From an uncultured Saprospirales bacterium (GTDB lineage: Bacteria; Bacteroidota; Bacteroidia; Chitinophagales; Saprospiraceae), in the NCBI GenBank assembly GCA_937864265.1, contig CALMIR010000012.1, forward strand, positions 1 to 64,000: 64,000 nt of DNA, in the 5' to 3' direction. The notes below the pieces were generated by a model. It made no database searches. It saw only the letters and a list, made by a program, of their open reading frames with translations, and had not been told where the DNA came from. Of the stretch, positions 7,358 to 16,053 are shown in pieces (positions within the stretch are counted from its first letter, which is position 1; each line of letters begins with the position of its first letter). Made by a program: the position numbers and the translations under genes.

Positions 7358-8392
7358 CTATTTCATTTCCAGTCTTTTATCCATCACCCGAAACCACAGC
7401 GGCGGCAGCAAGGCCAATACCATAGCAGCCGGATAACCTACTGGCAATTGAGGAGCTACTTCGTGGTGATCCAAAATGGGATATTTTTTGCTGGCCAGGT
7501 AGTGGTGGTCGGAATGGCGGGTCAACTCATAGAGGAGAATGCGCCCCAACTCGAAATCGGCATTCCAGGAGTGGCGAGGACTGACCCTTTCATAGCGGCC
7601 ATTGGGCAGGAGTTCGCGGCGCAGACCATAGTGCTCGATGTAATTGATGGTTTCGAGCAACAACACTGCAATAAGCGCTACACCAAGCACTGTCAAAAGG
7701 GCATACCAGCCTAGCAGGCTGACCAACACCAAATAAGCCAATTGAGCTATCTGAAAGCGGAGCATTTCGTTGTGGATGCTCCAAAAGGGTCGCCCTTCTT
7801 GCTGCAAGCGCTTGCTTTCCAGTCGCCAAGCACTGCGATAACTGCCCCATAGCGAATGCCCCCAAAAGACATAGAGTGTTTGTCCCCTTTTTGCGGAAGC
7901 GGGGTCTTCCGGGGTAGCCACATGCTTGTGATGCCCACGGTTGTGTTCTATAAAAAAATGCAGGTACAACACCGGAAGGAGCAGGATTTTGGCCATCAAC
8001 TGCTCGTATTGGGCAGCGCGGTGCCCCAGTTCGTGCGCAACATTAATGCCACAGGCGCCCGCTACGATCCCTGTGGAAAGCACCAACCCGCCCCATTCTG
8101 ACCACGTCAGTTCCTGAGTAGCACCTATCCACAGCAACGCAGCAATAGCGCCATATAGAACAGGAATATTGAGGTAAAGCAGCAGATCGAAAAAGCGGCT
8201 TTTAAGCCGACTTTCTACTTCCGACGCGGACAGGTTGTCGGTACTGCGGGGCAGAACAAGTTCCAAAACGGGAATCAACCCAAACACAAATACTATGGTA
8301 AAATAAGACCATACTCCCTGCCAAAAAAGGCCAGGCAGCAGGCTCAAGGGTACTACATACGCGAGTAAATATTTCAGGTCTTTAGCTTTCAT
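7358..8392 (-). CDS. alkB: AlkB-type alkane 1-monooxygenase (membrane di-iron hydroxylase)
   Basis: Integral-membrane non-heme di-iron enzyme that hydroxylates the terminal carbon of alkanes or related substrates, using rubredoxin as electron donor. All histidine boxes are present: HELGHR, EHNRGHHKHVATPEDPASA, NYIEHYGL and LTRHSDHH. Several membrane helices precede and separate them. The start at 8392 is preferred over an upstream in-frame ATG at 8482 because it begins directly before the first helix (YLLAYVVPLSLLPGLFW). At 344 residues it is slightly shorter than Pseudomonas AlkB. No rubredoxin gene is seen nearby. A related fatty-acid or xylene hydroxylase is the main alternative. Confidence 0.88.
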   Translation of the reverse strand: MKAKDLKYLLAYVVPLSLLPGLFWQGVWSYFTIVFVFGLIPVLELVLPRSTDNLSASEVESRLKSRFFDLLLYLNIPVLYGAIAALLWIGATQELTWSEWGGLVLSTGIVAGACGINVAHELGHRAAQYEQLMAKILLLPVLYLHFFIEHNRGHHKHVATPEDPASAKRGQTLYVFWGHSLWGSYRSAWRLESKRLQQEGRPFWSIHNEMLRFQIAQLAYLVLVSLLGWYALLTVLGVALIAVLLLETINYIEHYGLRRELLPNGRYERVSPRHSWNADFELGRILLYELTRHSDHHYLASKKYPILDHHEVAPQLPVGYPAAMVLALLPPLWFRVMDKRLEMK

Positions 8393-8635
8393 GGTAAGTT
8401 GATCGCTTGTTCCTGCGAAAGTTAATAAAAATCCTGCTTTGATCTTTCGATTTAAGTCTAATGCCTGACAATTTTGGAGCATATTTACGAGCTAAATCCG
8501 GTCGAATAAAAACTAAGTAGCACAAAATCAATTTTTTGTACCCAAATGATAGCGCCTGCCTCCATTTTCAAAAAATGCGATTAGTTGGTATATACCTGCA
8601 ATTTGATTACTTTAGATGCTCCAATTCAAGCCCTT

Positions 8636-9301
8636 ATGATGAGATATTTCTTTTTAGCCCTAATTTTCCTAGCTACTGGTTTTAAAACACTTCAGGCTCA
8701 GCAATTCAGCTTTTCGCCCGATACGGTTTTAACCGCTCAGGCTCAACTGGAACAGTACAACATTTTCAACATTTACATTCAAAACGAAACTTCGGATTCG
8801 CTCCAATTGACGTGGCGCATCGTCGAGAATACCCTCCCAGAGGCATGGGAAACCACCCTTTGCGACAACAACGAATGCTACGGCATATTGCCTGCCTATG
8901 GCAATATGATCCCATTTAGTGCCAACGAGCCGGCATTCATCAAGCTCGACATCAATCCTCATCAACACCAGGCCGAGGGACTGATTCGGTTCAGAATTTT
9001 TCCGACCGATGATCCCTCCGACTATGAGGTGATTACATTTTATATCAGTTCTCTGCTTTCTGGAACGGACGAGCCGATTGTTGTTTTCCCCACATTTGGC
9101 CCCAATCCGGTGAAAGATGCCCTTTGGCTCTCTGGTACGGATGAAAAACAAACCTTACAGCTGTGGAATGGACAAGGGCAGTTGCTCAGAACCCTTTCCT
9201 TAGAAGCCAACCTACCTTACCGCTTGGATCTATCCGATTTGCCGAAAGGCGCTTACTGGTTAAGCAATTCTTTTCAACAACATATTTTAATCAAGCAATA
9301 A
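8636..9301 (+). CDS. secreted protein with T9SS type A sorting domain
   Basis: Signal peptide after a double ATG (FFLALIFLATGFKTLQAQ), then an Ig-like beta domain of about 120 residues (QFSFSPDTVLTAQAQLEQY onward). The end is a type IX sorting domain starting FPTFGPNPVKDALWL and ending LPKGAYWLSNSFQQHILIKQ. The central part has no catalytic motif I recognise. An in-frame codon at 8585 would place 17 residues before the signal peptide and is disfavoured. The protease gene begins 4 bp after its stop, so the two are probably co-transcribed and co-secreted. Confidence 0.8.
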   Translation: MMRYFFLALIFLATGFKTLQAQQFSFSPDTVLTAQAQLEQYNIFNIYIQNETSDSLQLTWRIVENTLPEAWETTLCDNNECYGILPAYGNMIPFSANEPAFIKLDINPHQHQAEGLIRFRIFPTDDPSDYEVITFYISSLLSGTDEPIVVFPTFGPNPVKDALWLSGTDEKQTLQLWNGQGQLLRTLSLEANLPYRLDLSDLPKGAYWLSNSFQQHILIKQ

Positions 9302-9305
9302 CGCC

Positions 9306-12300
9306 ATGCAAAAAAAATTAACGCTTTCCCTATTACTGGCCAGCCTATTCGCGCTCTCGTATGGCCAACAAATAGAACTGCTGGATCAGGATGCGCATTC
9401 CATCCGGCTCAAATGCAAGCTGACCGATTTTGAATTGACCAATGTGGAAACAGCACAGGGTCAGGCTGTTTTGGTCACTATCCCTGAGGGAACGCCCTTG
9501 CTCCGCGCAAGTGCTCCCGAAGTTCCCAAATTGACGACTTCTTTTGTTTTGGGCGACCAATCGGGCAGCCAAATCCGTATAGAGTCTGCTCAATACACCG
9601 ATTATCCCAATATGCTTATGGCGCCGTCCAAGGGCAACTTGTACCGGGATGTCAATCCGGCAGATGTGCCTTATACTTTTGGCTCGACCTACGAAGAAGA
9701 CAACTTTTATCCCGGCAAAGTAGCTGAATTGAAAACACCGTATTTGTTTCGCGACTATCGGGGACAGAGCATCTGGTTTTACCCGGTGCAATACAATCCG
9801 GTGCAGCAGGTGATGCGGGTGTATGACGAAGTTATTTTGAGCATCGCCTTTGAAGGGGAAGTGGGTGAAAATAGCCGCCAAGCTGCCGGAGATCGGGTTG
9901 TCAGCGAGCCTTTCGATCAATTGTACCGCCAGCGTTTCATTAATTATGCTGCAGTGCAAGATCGCTACGATCCCGTCAGCGAAATGGGGAATATGCTCAT
10001 TATTGCCGCCGCGGAATTCATTCCCCTAATCGAACCTTTGGTCGATTGGAAAAAACAAAAAGGTATCCCCACAGCAGTGGTAAGTATGTCCGAAGTTGGA
10101 ACAACAGCAGCGGATATTACCAATTATGTGCGGGAGTATTACAATACGCATGGCCTGACCTACCTCTTGTTGGTAGGTGATGAAAACAGGGTACCAACGG
10201 CTCAAACCAGCCAAAATAACGCTTGCGACCACTGTTATGGTTACCTGGAAGGCACCGACCATTACCCCGATTTGCTGGTTGGTCGCTTCAATGCCGAAAC
10301 CGCCGCAGAAGTAGAACGCATGGTGTTGCGCAATATGATTTACGAGAAAACCCCCAGCATGGAAAACCCCGATTGGTTCGGCACGGCGCTGGGATTTGGC
10401 TCTGACCAAGGCCCTGGAGATGATGGAGAATTTGATTTTGAACACCTCAACGTCATTAAGAGCGATTTGCTGAATTTTGGCTATGCTGCTGTGTATGAAT
10501 TTTACGATGGCTCGCAAGCCGCTTCCTCTCCTACCCCTGGCGATGTCACTGCCGATGCCAACGGCAGTCCCAATGCCAATGCCATCAACGCGGTTATCAA
10601 CGCTGGCGCCAGTTTGATGAACTATACCGGACATGGAGATCATGGGGTACTGGCTAGCGGCAACTTCAACAATGCTGCTATCAACCAATTGACCAACACC
10701 GTGGGTTATCCCCTGTTGGTAGCGGTGGCTTGTTGTGTGGGTGATTTTCAAAATGATTTTGGCAGCGGCCCTTGTTTGGGTGATACCTGGGTTCGGGCAG
10801 TGGATGCCAATACGGGTTTGCCCACCGGTGGTATTGCTGGTTATTTTTCCAGTATCCTGCAAAGTTGGTCGCCGCCGATGGAAGCTCAGGACGAAATCAG
10901 CAAATTGATTGTGGGTTCTGGCGCTTATACGGTACGCCAAACGATTGGCGGCTTGCTGGCTCACGGCGGCAGTTCTATGATCGATGCTTATGGCCCCGGA
11001 GGGGATGAAATGATGGATACCTGGAATATTTTTGGCGATCCTTCGGTAGTACTTTGGTCGCAAACACCTACTGATTTAAGCGCCAATCACGATCAGCAGG
11101 TTTTTATTGGCACCAGCGAATTGACCGTCGCTTGTGATGTGGAAAACGCCCTGGTAGGCTTGTACTACGAAGGCGAAACCCTGGCGTATGGCTTGGTAGA
11201 AAATGGCTTTGCTGTGCTGAATTTTGATCCTGTCACCTATCCCAGCCCGATAATGGTAACGGTTACGGCAGCCAACCACTTGCCCTATCAAGGTGAGGTG
11301 GTAGTTGTGCCGGCAGAAGGCCCATTCGTGGTAGTAGAAGCTTATAACATCAACGATGAAGCAGGCAACAGCAATGCTCAAATCGACTACGCGGAAACCA
11401 TTACTGTGGATATTACGCTGAACAACGTGGGCCTGGAAATGGCCGAGGCAGTCAGCACGACTATCGTGGAAGCCCCTGCCGAAATCACTTTACTGAGCGA
11501 CACTTATACCTGGGGCGATGTGGCCGTGGACGAGTCCATTACCCAATATGCGACCTTTAGCTTTGCCGTACCTGCCTTGATTGAGGATGAAATGTCGCTG
11601 CCGTTTCTGCTGGAAATCACAGACGCTAACGACCATACCTGGAACAAATGGATTTTGCTGAAAGCGTACGCGCCAGAATTGAATATCCAAAGCATTCAAT
11701 TGGACGACAGCAGCTTAGGCAACGGCAACGGCCGCTTGGATGCTGGCGAAACAGCCACCATTTATATCGAAAATAAAAATACAGGCCACAGCGCTTCACC
11801 TACAGCCCTGGCTCAGTTGCTGACGAGCAGTCCATACGTCGAGCTGTTGGTTTCGGAAATAGCGCTGGGCGCTATTGAAAATACAGCTTTGGCTGGATTT
11901 GACATCAAAGTTAGCGAGGATGTACCTTTAGGCGAAACCGCGCAATTTGACTACAACCTGGCCGCCGATCCTTATGGCATTGGCAGTTCTTTCACTTTAT
12001 ACATGAACCAGATTGCCGAAGATTTTGAAACGAATGACTCTACTTTTGAATGGCAGTCATCCTCCGCTAGCCCTTGGTTCATCAGCAATTTATTTGCCTA
12101 CGATGGCCAACAAAGCATGCAATCGGGTGCCATCAACAACAACCAATCCACCGAACTAAGCCTGGAAGTGAATGTCCTAGAGGCCGGGCCACTTAGCTTT
12201 TTCCGCAAGGTTTCCACCGAAGAAGGCTGGGATTTTCTGCGCTTTTACATCGACAATACTGAGGTAGCTTCCTGGTCGGGAGAATCGGATTGGGAAGAAA

Positions 12301-12719
12301 TTGCTTTTGACATCAACCCAGGTGTGCATACCTTCAGTTGGGTGTATTATAAAGATGAGATTATCCAAGCTGGTTTGGATGCTTGCTGGGTGGACGCGGT
12401 CATTTTCCCCCCCATCGAGCTGCCCGAAGTAGTCAACAGCCTGAATCCACTGGAAAGCGCAGCTATCAGCCTGAACGTAGCGCCGAATCCGGCGAGCGAC
12501 CGTGTGGTGGTAAGCTACGACTTGCCCAAGGAACAACTGGTAGAACTCGTTCTGGTGAATAGCCAGGGCTTGGTGTTGCGGCAATTGCAACCTTATGAGA
12601 ACCGTTCGGCTGCCCGCCATCAGGTTTTGCTGGATGTCAGCGATCTACCTGCCGGGATGTATTTTGTGGTATGCCGTGGCGAAAATGGGCATATCGTTCG
12701 CCCTGTGGTGAAGGAGTAG
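9306..12719 (+). CDS. gingipain-type cysteine protease (peptidase C25) with T9SS sorting domain
   Basis: Secreted protease of 1137 residues. The order is: signal peptide (1-20), propeptide-like N-terminal region, C25 catalytic domain (about 230-600), three or so beta-sandwich modules including CARDB-like stretches (VDITLNNVGLEMAEAV; ATIYIENKNTGHS), a lectin/MAM-like module, and a T9SS type A domain (VAPNPASDRVVVSYDL to the C-terminus). Catalytic His443 lies in YTGHGDH and Cys476 or Cys477 in AVACCVGDF; the spacing of 33 matches gingipain R. Substrate preference cannot be read from the sequence. It follows a smaller T9SS cargo gene at 4 bp and ends at a strong terminator. Confidence 0.93.
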   Translation: MQKKLTLSLLLASLFALSYGQQIELLDQDAHSIRLKCKLTDFELTNVETAQGQAVLVTIPEGTPLLRASAPEVPKLTTSFVLGDQSGSQIRIESAQYTDYPNMLMAPSKGNLYRDVNPADVPYTFGSTYEEDNFYPGKVAELKTPYLFRDYRGQSIWFYPVQYNPVQQVMRVYDEVILSIAFEGEVGENSRQAAGDRVVSEPFDQLYRQRFINYAAVQDRYDPVSEMGNMLIIAAAEFIPLIEPLVDWKKQKGIPTAVVSMSEVGTTAADITNYVREYYNTHGLTYLLLVGDENRVPTAQTSQNNACDHCYGYLEGTDHYPDLLVGRFNAETAAEVERMVLRNMIYEKTPSMENPDWFGTALGFGSDQGPGDDGEFDFEHLNVIKSDLLNFGYAAVYEFYDGSQAASSPTPGDVTADANGSPNANAINAVINAGASLMNYTGHGDHGVLASGNFNNAAINQLTNTVGYPLLVAVACCVGDFQNDFGSGPCLGDTWVRAVDANTGLPTGGIAGYFSSILQSWSPPMEAQDEISKLIVGSGAYTVRQTIGGLLAHGGSSMIDAYGPGGDEMMDTWNIFGDPSVVLWSQTPTDLSANHDQQVFIGTSELTVACDVENALVGLYYEGETLAYGLVENGFAVLNFDPVTYPSPIMVTVTAANHLPYQGEVVVVPAEGPFVVVEAYNINDEAGNSNAQIDYAETITVDITLNNVGLEMAEAVSTTIVEAPAEITLLSDTYTWGDVAVDESITQYATFSFAVPALIEDEMSLPFLLEITDANDHTWNKWILLKAYAPELNIQSIQLDDSSLGNGNGRLDAGETATIYIENKNTGHSASPTALAQLLTSSPYVELLVSEIALGAIENTALAGFDIKVSEDVPLGETAQFDYNLAADPYGIGSSFTLYMNQIAEDFETNDSTFEWQSSSASPWFISNLFAYDGQQSMQSGAINNNQSTELSLEVNVLEAGPLSFFRKVSTEEGWDFLRFYIDNTEVASWSGESDWEEIAFDINPGVHTFSWVYYKDEIIQAGLDACWVDAVIFPPIELPEVVNSLNPLESAAISLNVAPNPASDRVVVSYDLPKEQLVELVLVNSQGLVLRQLQPYENRSAARHQVLLDVSDLPAGMYFVVCRGENGHIVRPVVKE

Positions 12720-12740
12720 TTTCTACAAGATAAGATATGA

Positions 12741-12782
12741 AAACGGGAAGACACTGGGTTCAGGGTCTTCCCGTTTTTTTTG
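12741..12782 (+). terminator. intrinsic terminator after the C25 protease gene
   Basis: An 11-bp GC-rich stem (AACGGGAAGAC at 12742-12752 and its complement at 12765-12775) is followed by eight or more T. It begins 21 bp after the protease stop codon. Confidence 0.93.
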
Positions 12783-12978
12783 TCGTACTGCCATTTTTTA
12801 TAAGTTTACGTTTTGCTTCCTCGGCAGAATGAATGGAATCAATACCCTTTGATTACCACCTTAGAAGTCTCGTTTCGCATTTCTTTAAGTAAACCCAAGT
12901 CTGGTAATCAGCGACAAACCGCCCCATAACTTCTCCCTTTGCCACGATGAATACCCCTGTGGCGAAGTAAATACTCCA

Positions 12979-13076
12979 TATAATTGGCTATAACTCGGTT
13001 TTTTTAGGCGTTATAGCCAATTATACACCACATAGTTGGCTGTAACTCGCTTTTTATTGTAGTTATAGCCAACTAT
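12979..13076. repeat. pair of related palindromes in a 440-bp intergenic gap
   Basis: Two long inverted repeats lie side by side. The first has perfect 15-bp arms at 12979-12993 and 13011-13025; the second has 16-bp arms with one G-T pair at 13032-13047 and 13061-13076. The arms are variants of one sequence (ATARTTGGCTRTAACT), and both loops begin CG followed by a T-run. A third half-copy (ATAATTGGTCG) starts near 13097. The pattern suggests a small REP-like or structured-RNA element. The rest of the gap, 12783-13223, shows no gene. Confidence 0.85.
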
Positions 13077-13223
13077 ACTGCTCGTGATACAAAACATAAT
13101 TGGTCGAAAAGAGGAAATAAAGGTTTTAGTATAGCTCAAAAAAGCCCCAAACCCGTGCTTAATACAGACCGCTTTGACCATGGACGCGCTATTTGAGCGA
13201 CTCGAAGCGCCAAAAGGATGGTT

Positions 13224-14111
13224 TTAGCCCAACTTCCACCCAAAAAAATCAATTGTGCGTTGCCAGGCCAACTGGGCGGCTGGGTAATCGTAGCGTCCCG
13301 TCGAATCGTTGTGGAAGCCGTGCTGTACATCGGGATAGAGGTGGGCACTGTATTCCTTATTGTTGTCTTGTAGTGCTGCGGCGTAGGCAGGCCAGCCTTC
13401 GTTAACGCGCTTGTCCATAGCTGCAAAATGCAGGAGGAGTGGCGCTTTGATATTCGGTACTTCCTCAGCAGCAGGTTGCCCACCATAAAAGGGTACAGCA
13501 GCCATCAAATCGGGCAAGCGCACGGCCATCATATTGGATACCCATCCGCCAAAACAAAAACCGACCACACCTACTTTACCCGTACATTCCGGGTGAGATT
13601 TCAGGTATTCAAAGGCGGCGATAAAATCCTGTAGCATTTCCTCCCGATCGCGTTTAGCTTGCAATTCCCTGCCTGCATCGTCGTTGCCGGGGTAGCCTCC
13701 CAGCGGGCTGAGTGCATCCGGGCCTATGGCGATGAAGCCTGCCAGGGCTGCCCGCCGGGTTACGTCCTCGATATGGGGATTGAGGCCCCTGTTTTCGTGT
13801 ACCACTACGATGCCGGGCAGTGCCTGCTTATTGCCCACCGGACGGGAAAGCAAGCCCTTGATCTTGCCGCCGCCATTGGGCGAATCGTATTCGACGAATT
13901 CGGAATTTAAGCGCGGATCATTTTGCTGTACCTGGATTTTAGTTTCATAATCCGGCATAACAGCTTGGAGCAAGGCAGGTACGGTAAGCCCGCCAATGGC
14001 ATATACAGATAATTTATCCATAAAGCTACGCCGATCAATCCGGTTGTGGGCATAATCGTCGTAGAGGTCAAAAACTTCTTGCTGGATGGCTTCTTTGTTG
14101 GTATTTTTCAT
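13224..14111 (-). CDS. dienelactone hydrolase-family protein with Tat-like N-terminus
   Basis: Alpha/beta hydrolase of 295 residues. The N-terminus has a short charged region with DRRSF followed by a hydrophobic stretch, resembling a Tat signal. The DLH core includes PGIVVVHENRGLNPHIEDVTRRAALAGF, the nucleophile Cys in GFCFGG, Asp in AMDKRVNEGW and His in VQHGFHND. The family hydrolyses dienelactones and other small esters or lactones; the real substrate is unknown. The gene starts 24 bp after the response regulator stop, so it may be the last gene of the LytTR operon. Confidence 0.88.
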   Translation of the reverse strand: MKNTNKEAIQQEVFDLYDDYAHNRIDRRSFMDKLSVYAIGGLTVPALLQAVMPDYETKIQVQQNDPRLNSEFVEYDSPNGGGKIKGLLSRPVGNKQALPGIVVVHENRGLNPHIEDVTRRAALAGFIAIGPDALSPLGGYPGNDDAGRELQAKRDREEMLQDFIAAFEYLKSHPECTGKVGVVGFCFGGWVSNMMAVRLPDLMAAVPFYGGQPAAEEVPNIKAPLLLHFAAMDKRVNEGWPAYAAALQDNNKEYSAHLYPDVQHGFHNDSTGRYDYPAAQLAWQRTIDFFGWKLG

Positions 14112-14134
14112 GATGGTGCAGATTTTATTCTCGA

Positions 14135-14830
14135 TTATTTGACAAATTGTTGAATGAACTCCTCTTTATATGCCCTTCCGATCGGAATCACGGTTCCATC
14201 GCTTAGGTATAGTTGGTTGCCTACTATTTTCTCAATTTTGGAAATGTTGACAATATACGATTTATGGATGCGGGCAAATTGATGGGTATCCAGATTTTCC
14301 AGCCAATACCGCAGTGGTTCCGCAGATAAATGCTTCTTTTGGGGAAGAAATAGTTCGGTATAATCGGCATCTGACTTGACATACAGGATATCGTCGATTG
14401 TAATTTTAATGTGCTCATAGCCCGACTTGATGAACATTTCTTTGCGCACGTTATCAATGCTACTGATTGTTGGCTCTGCCATTTTTTTCGCCGGCACTTT
14501 TGATACTGCTTTCACAAAGCGCTGAAAAGCAAAGGGTTTTAATAAATAATCCACTACATTGAACTCATAACTTTCCAAGGCGTAATCGGGAAAAGCAGTG
14601 GTCAGGATGACATGGGGCGGATTGGGCATGGTTTTTAAAAAATCGATGCCGGAAATTTTGGGTAAATGAATGTCCAGAAAAATCAAATCGACTTCTTGGG
14701 TTTTCAAAAAATCCATCGCCTGTATCGCATCTGGGAAAGTAGCCAACAGATTCAATGACCCCATGTCTTCGATGTACTTTTTCAAAATGCGCTGGGCTGG
14801 CGGCTGGTCTTCTATGATGATGCAATTCAT
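14135..14830 (-). CDS. LytTR-family response regulator
   Basis: A 231-residue two-domain regulator. The receiver domain (1-120) has acidic residues IIEDQ, the phosphoacceptor Asp in LIFLDIHLPKISG, and the conserved Thr/Lys region TAFPDYALESYEFNVVDYLLKPF. The LytTR DNA-binding domain covers about 135-231 (KITIDDILYVKSDADYTELFL through FARIHKSYIVNISKIEKI). It is paired with the adjacent sensor kinase, whose stop lies two bases upstream of its start. An inverted repeat at 15922-15972, in front of the operon, is a candidate site for it. Confidence 0.93.
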   Translation of the reverse strand: MNCIIIEDQPPAQRILKKYIEDMGSLNLLATFPDAIQAMDFLKTQEVDLIFLDIHLPKISGIDFLKTMPNPPHVILTTAFPDYALESYEFNVVDYLLKPFAFQRFVKAVSKVPAKKMAEPTISSIDNVRKEMFIKSGYEHIKITIDDILYVKSDADYTELFLPQKKHLSAEPLRYWLENLDTHQFARIHKSYIVNISKIEKIVGNQLYLSDGTVIPIGRAYKEEFIQQFVK

Positions 14831-14832
14831 GT

Positions 14833-15858
14833 CTAAATGATTTTGTTCAAATCCATTTTCAGATAAACCTCGTACTGATTTATCGATGTTTGAATGCGCA
14901 GTTCGTGGGCATCCTGATACAGCAGTTGTAGCCTTTTTTTGACGTTTTCCAGGCCAATCCCTTTAGAAAGACTGTCTGTGTTGGACTGGGGCTGAAAGGA
15001 GTTTTTACAAATAAAATCGAGTTCTCCAGCCACTGATAAGCTCACCTGCACTTCTATTGAAATCTGATCTGACTGGCTGGCGGTGCTGTGTTTGAAAGCA
15101 TTTTCTACAAACACGACCAATATCAGCGGTGCAATCCGATAGTCTGCCCGAATATTTTGCGCATCAAAACGAACTTTACCCCGTTCTTCAATTTGCAGCT
15201 CGCTGATTTTCATGAAATTTTGCAACTGCTCTACTTCCTTGGTTAGCAACACGTATTTTTCCTTGCATTCATAGAGCATATAGCGCAGTATGCCTGAAAG
15301 CTCCAGAATAATTTCCGGGGTTTTGGGCGAATTTTCAATGGCGTAAGCGTAAAGGTTGTTGAGATTGTTGAACAGAAAATGCGGGTTGATCTGCGACTTT
15401 AAAAACTGTAACTCGCTCTCCTGCACGGCCGAGCGGAGTTGCTCCACTTCCCGCTGTTTGCCCAAAGCATCCCAAGCAAACTTGAATCCCGACAAAATGG
15501 TGATCACAGGCAATACCTGAGACAAGGTAAACAGCACGCCTGGAAAGCCCTTGGCCCTTGTATCTGGGAAAAAAATGGGCTCTAGTGCCAATTCTTCTAC
15601 CAGCATAACACCTATTGCGATGACTCCCACACCCAAAAAAAAAGGCACCTGTTTTTTCTTATAATAAAAATGAGGCAGTAAATAGTAATTGATGACAAAA
15701 GCAGCCAAAGCATAATTGAGGAAATAGACCAGTTTTTGGTTGTCGAAATGTGACGCCTCGTGATCAAAAGAATAGAAAATAAAGACCAGGCCATGTAGTA
15801 GCACTTGGAATAGTAACTCTTTGGATGACGGTACAATTGCGCTTAATTTTTTTGCCAT
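14833..15858 (-). CDS. LytS/YehU-type sensor histidine kinase
   Basis: Membrane kinase partner of the LytTR regulator. The N-terminal half holds about four membrane helices (LLFQVLLHGLVFIFY; LAAFVINYYLLPHFY; FFLGVGVIAIGVML; VLFTLSQVLPVITILSG). A coiled linker leads to a His_kinase domain with QINPHFLFNNLNNLYAYAIE, where the His is the phosphorylation site, and a C-terminal ATPase region containing NAFKH and GIGLENVKKRL. There is no large sensing domain, so the signal is probably membrane-borne. The ATG at 15858 is preferred over a TTG at 15864. Confidence 0.92.
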   Translation of the reverse strand: MAKKLSAIVPSSKELLFQVLLHGLVFIFYSFDHEASHFDNQKLVYFLNYALAAFVINYYLLPHFYYKKKQVPFFLGVGVIAIGVMLVEELALEPIFFPDTRAKGFPGVLFTLSQVLPVITILSGFKFAWDALGKQREVEQLRSAVQESELQFLKSQINPHFLFNNLNNLYAYAIENSPKTPEIILELSGILRYMLYECKEKYVLLTKEVEQLQNFMKISELQIEERGKVRFDAQNIRADYRIAPLILVVFVENAFKHSTASQSDQISIEVQVSLSVAGELDFICKNSFQPQSNTDSLSKGIGLENVKKRLQLLYQDAHELRIQTSINQYEVYLKMDLNKII

Positions 15859-15861
15859 ACC

Positions 15862-15869
15862 CAAATATA
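15862..15869 (-). promoter_or_regulatory. -7 box directly in front of the sensor kinase gene
   Basis: Minus-strand TATATTTG fully matches TAnnTTTG and ends 3 bp before the ATG at 15858, so the transcript would be leaderless or nearly so. Confidence 0.45.
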
Positions 15870-15921
15870 GCCCTTAATATTTGGATTGCTAAAAACCAAA
15901 CCCATCAACAGCTTGTTTAGC

Positions 15922-15972
15922 CCCCTGAACGGCGTTTTTGGGGTGCTTTTGCAAATCTATGTCGTTCAGGGG
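15922..15972. promoter_or_regulatory. inverted repeat between divergent operons
   Basis: CCCCTGAACG (15922-15931) and its exact complement (15963-15972) are separated by 31 bp, in the 195-bp gap between the two-component operon and the TonB receptor gene. The wide spacing suits a looped or two-dimer operator better than a terminator. It could serve both directions. Confidence 0.5.
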
Positions 15973-16053
15973 TTAAGTCTTACCGTTCAAAGAAACAATT
16001 TTCATATCTGCTAAAAGCCCTGTTGCTTTGTGGCATAAAAATCATTCTCTAGC

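Noticed and set aside
10026-11063. Long open frame (345 codons) on the minus strand inside the C25 protease gene
   Set aside because: It is the shadow of a well-supported catalytic domain with gingipain motifs on the plus strand; its own product shows no family pattern.
12979-13076. Twin palindromes as a small CRISPR array
   Set aside because: Only two units, each strongly self-palindromic, with no spacers of equal size and no cas genes nearby.
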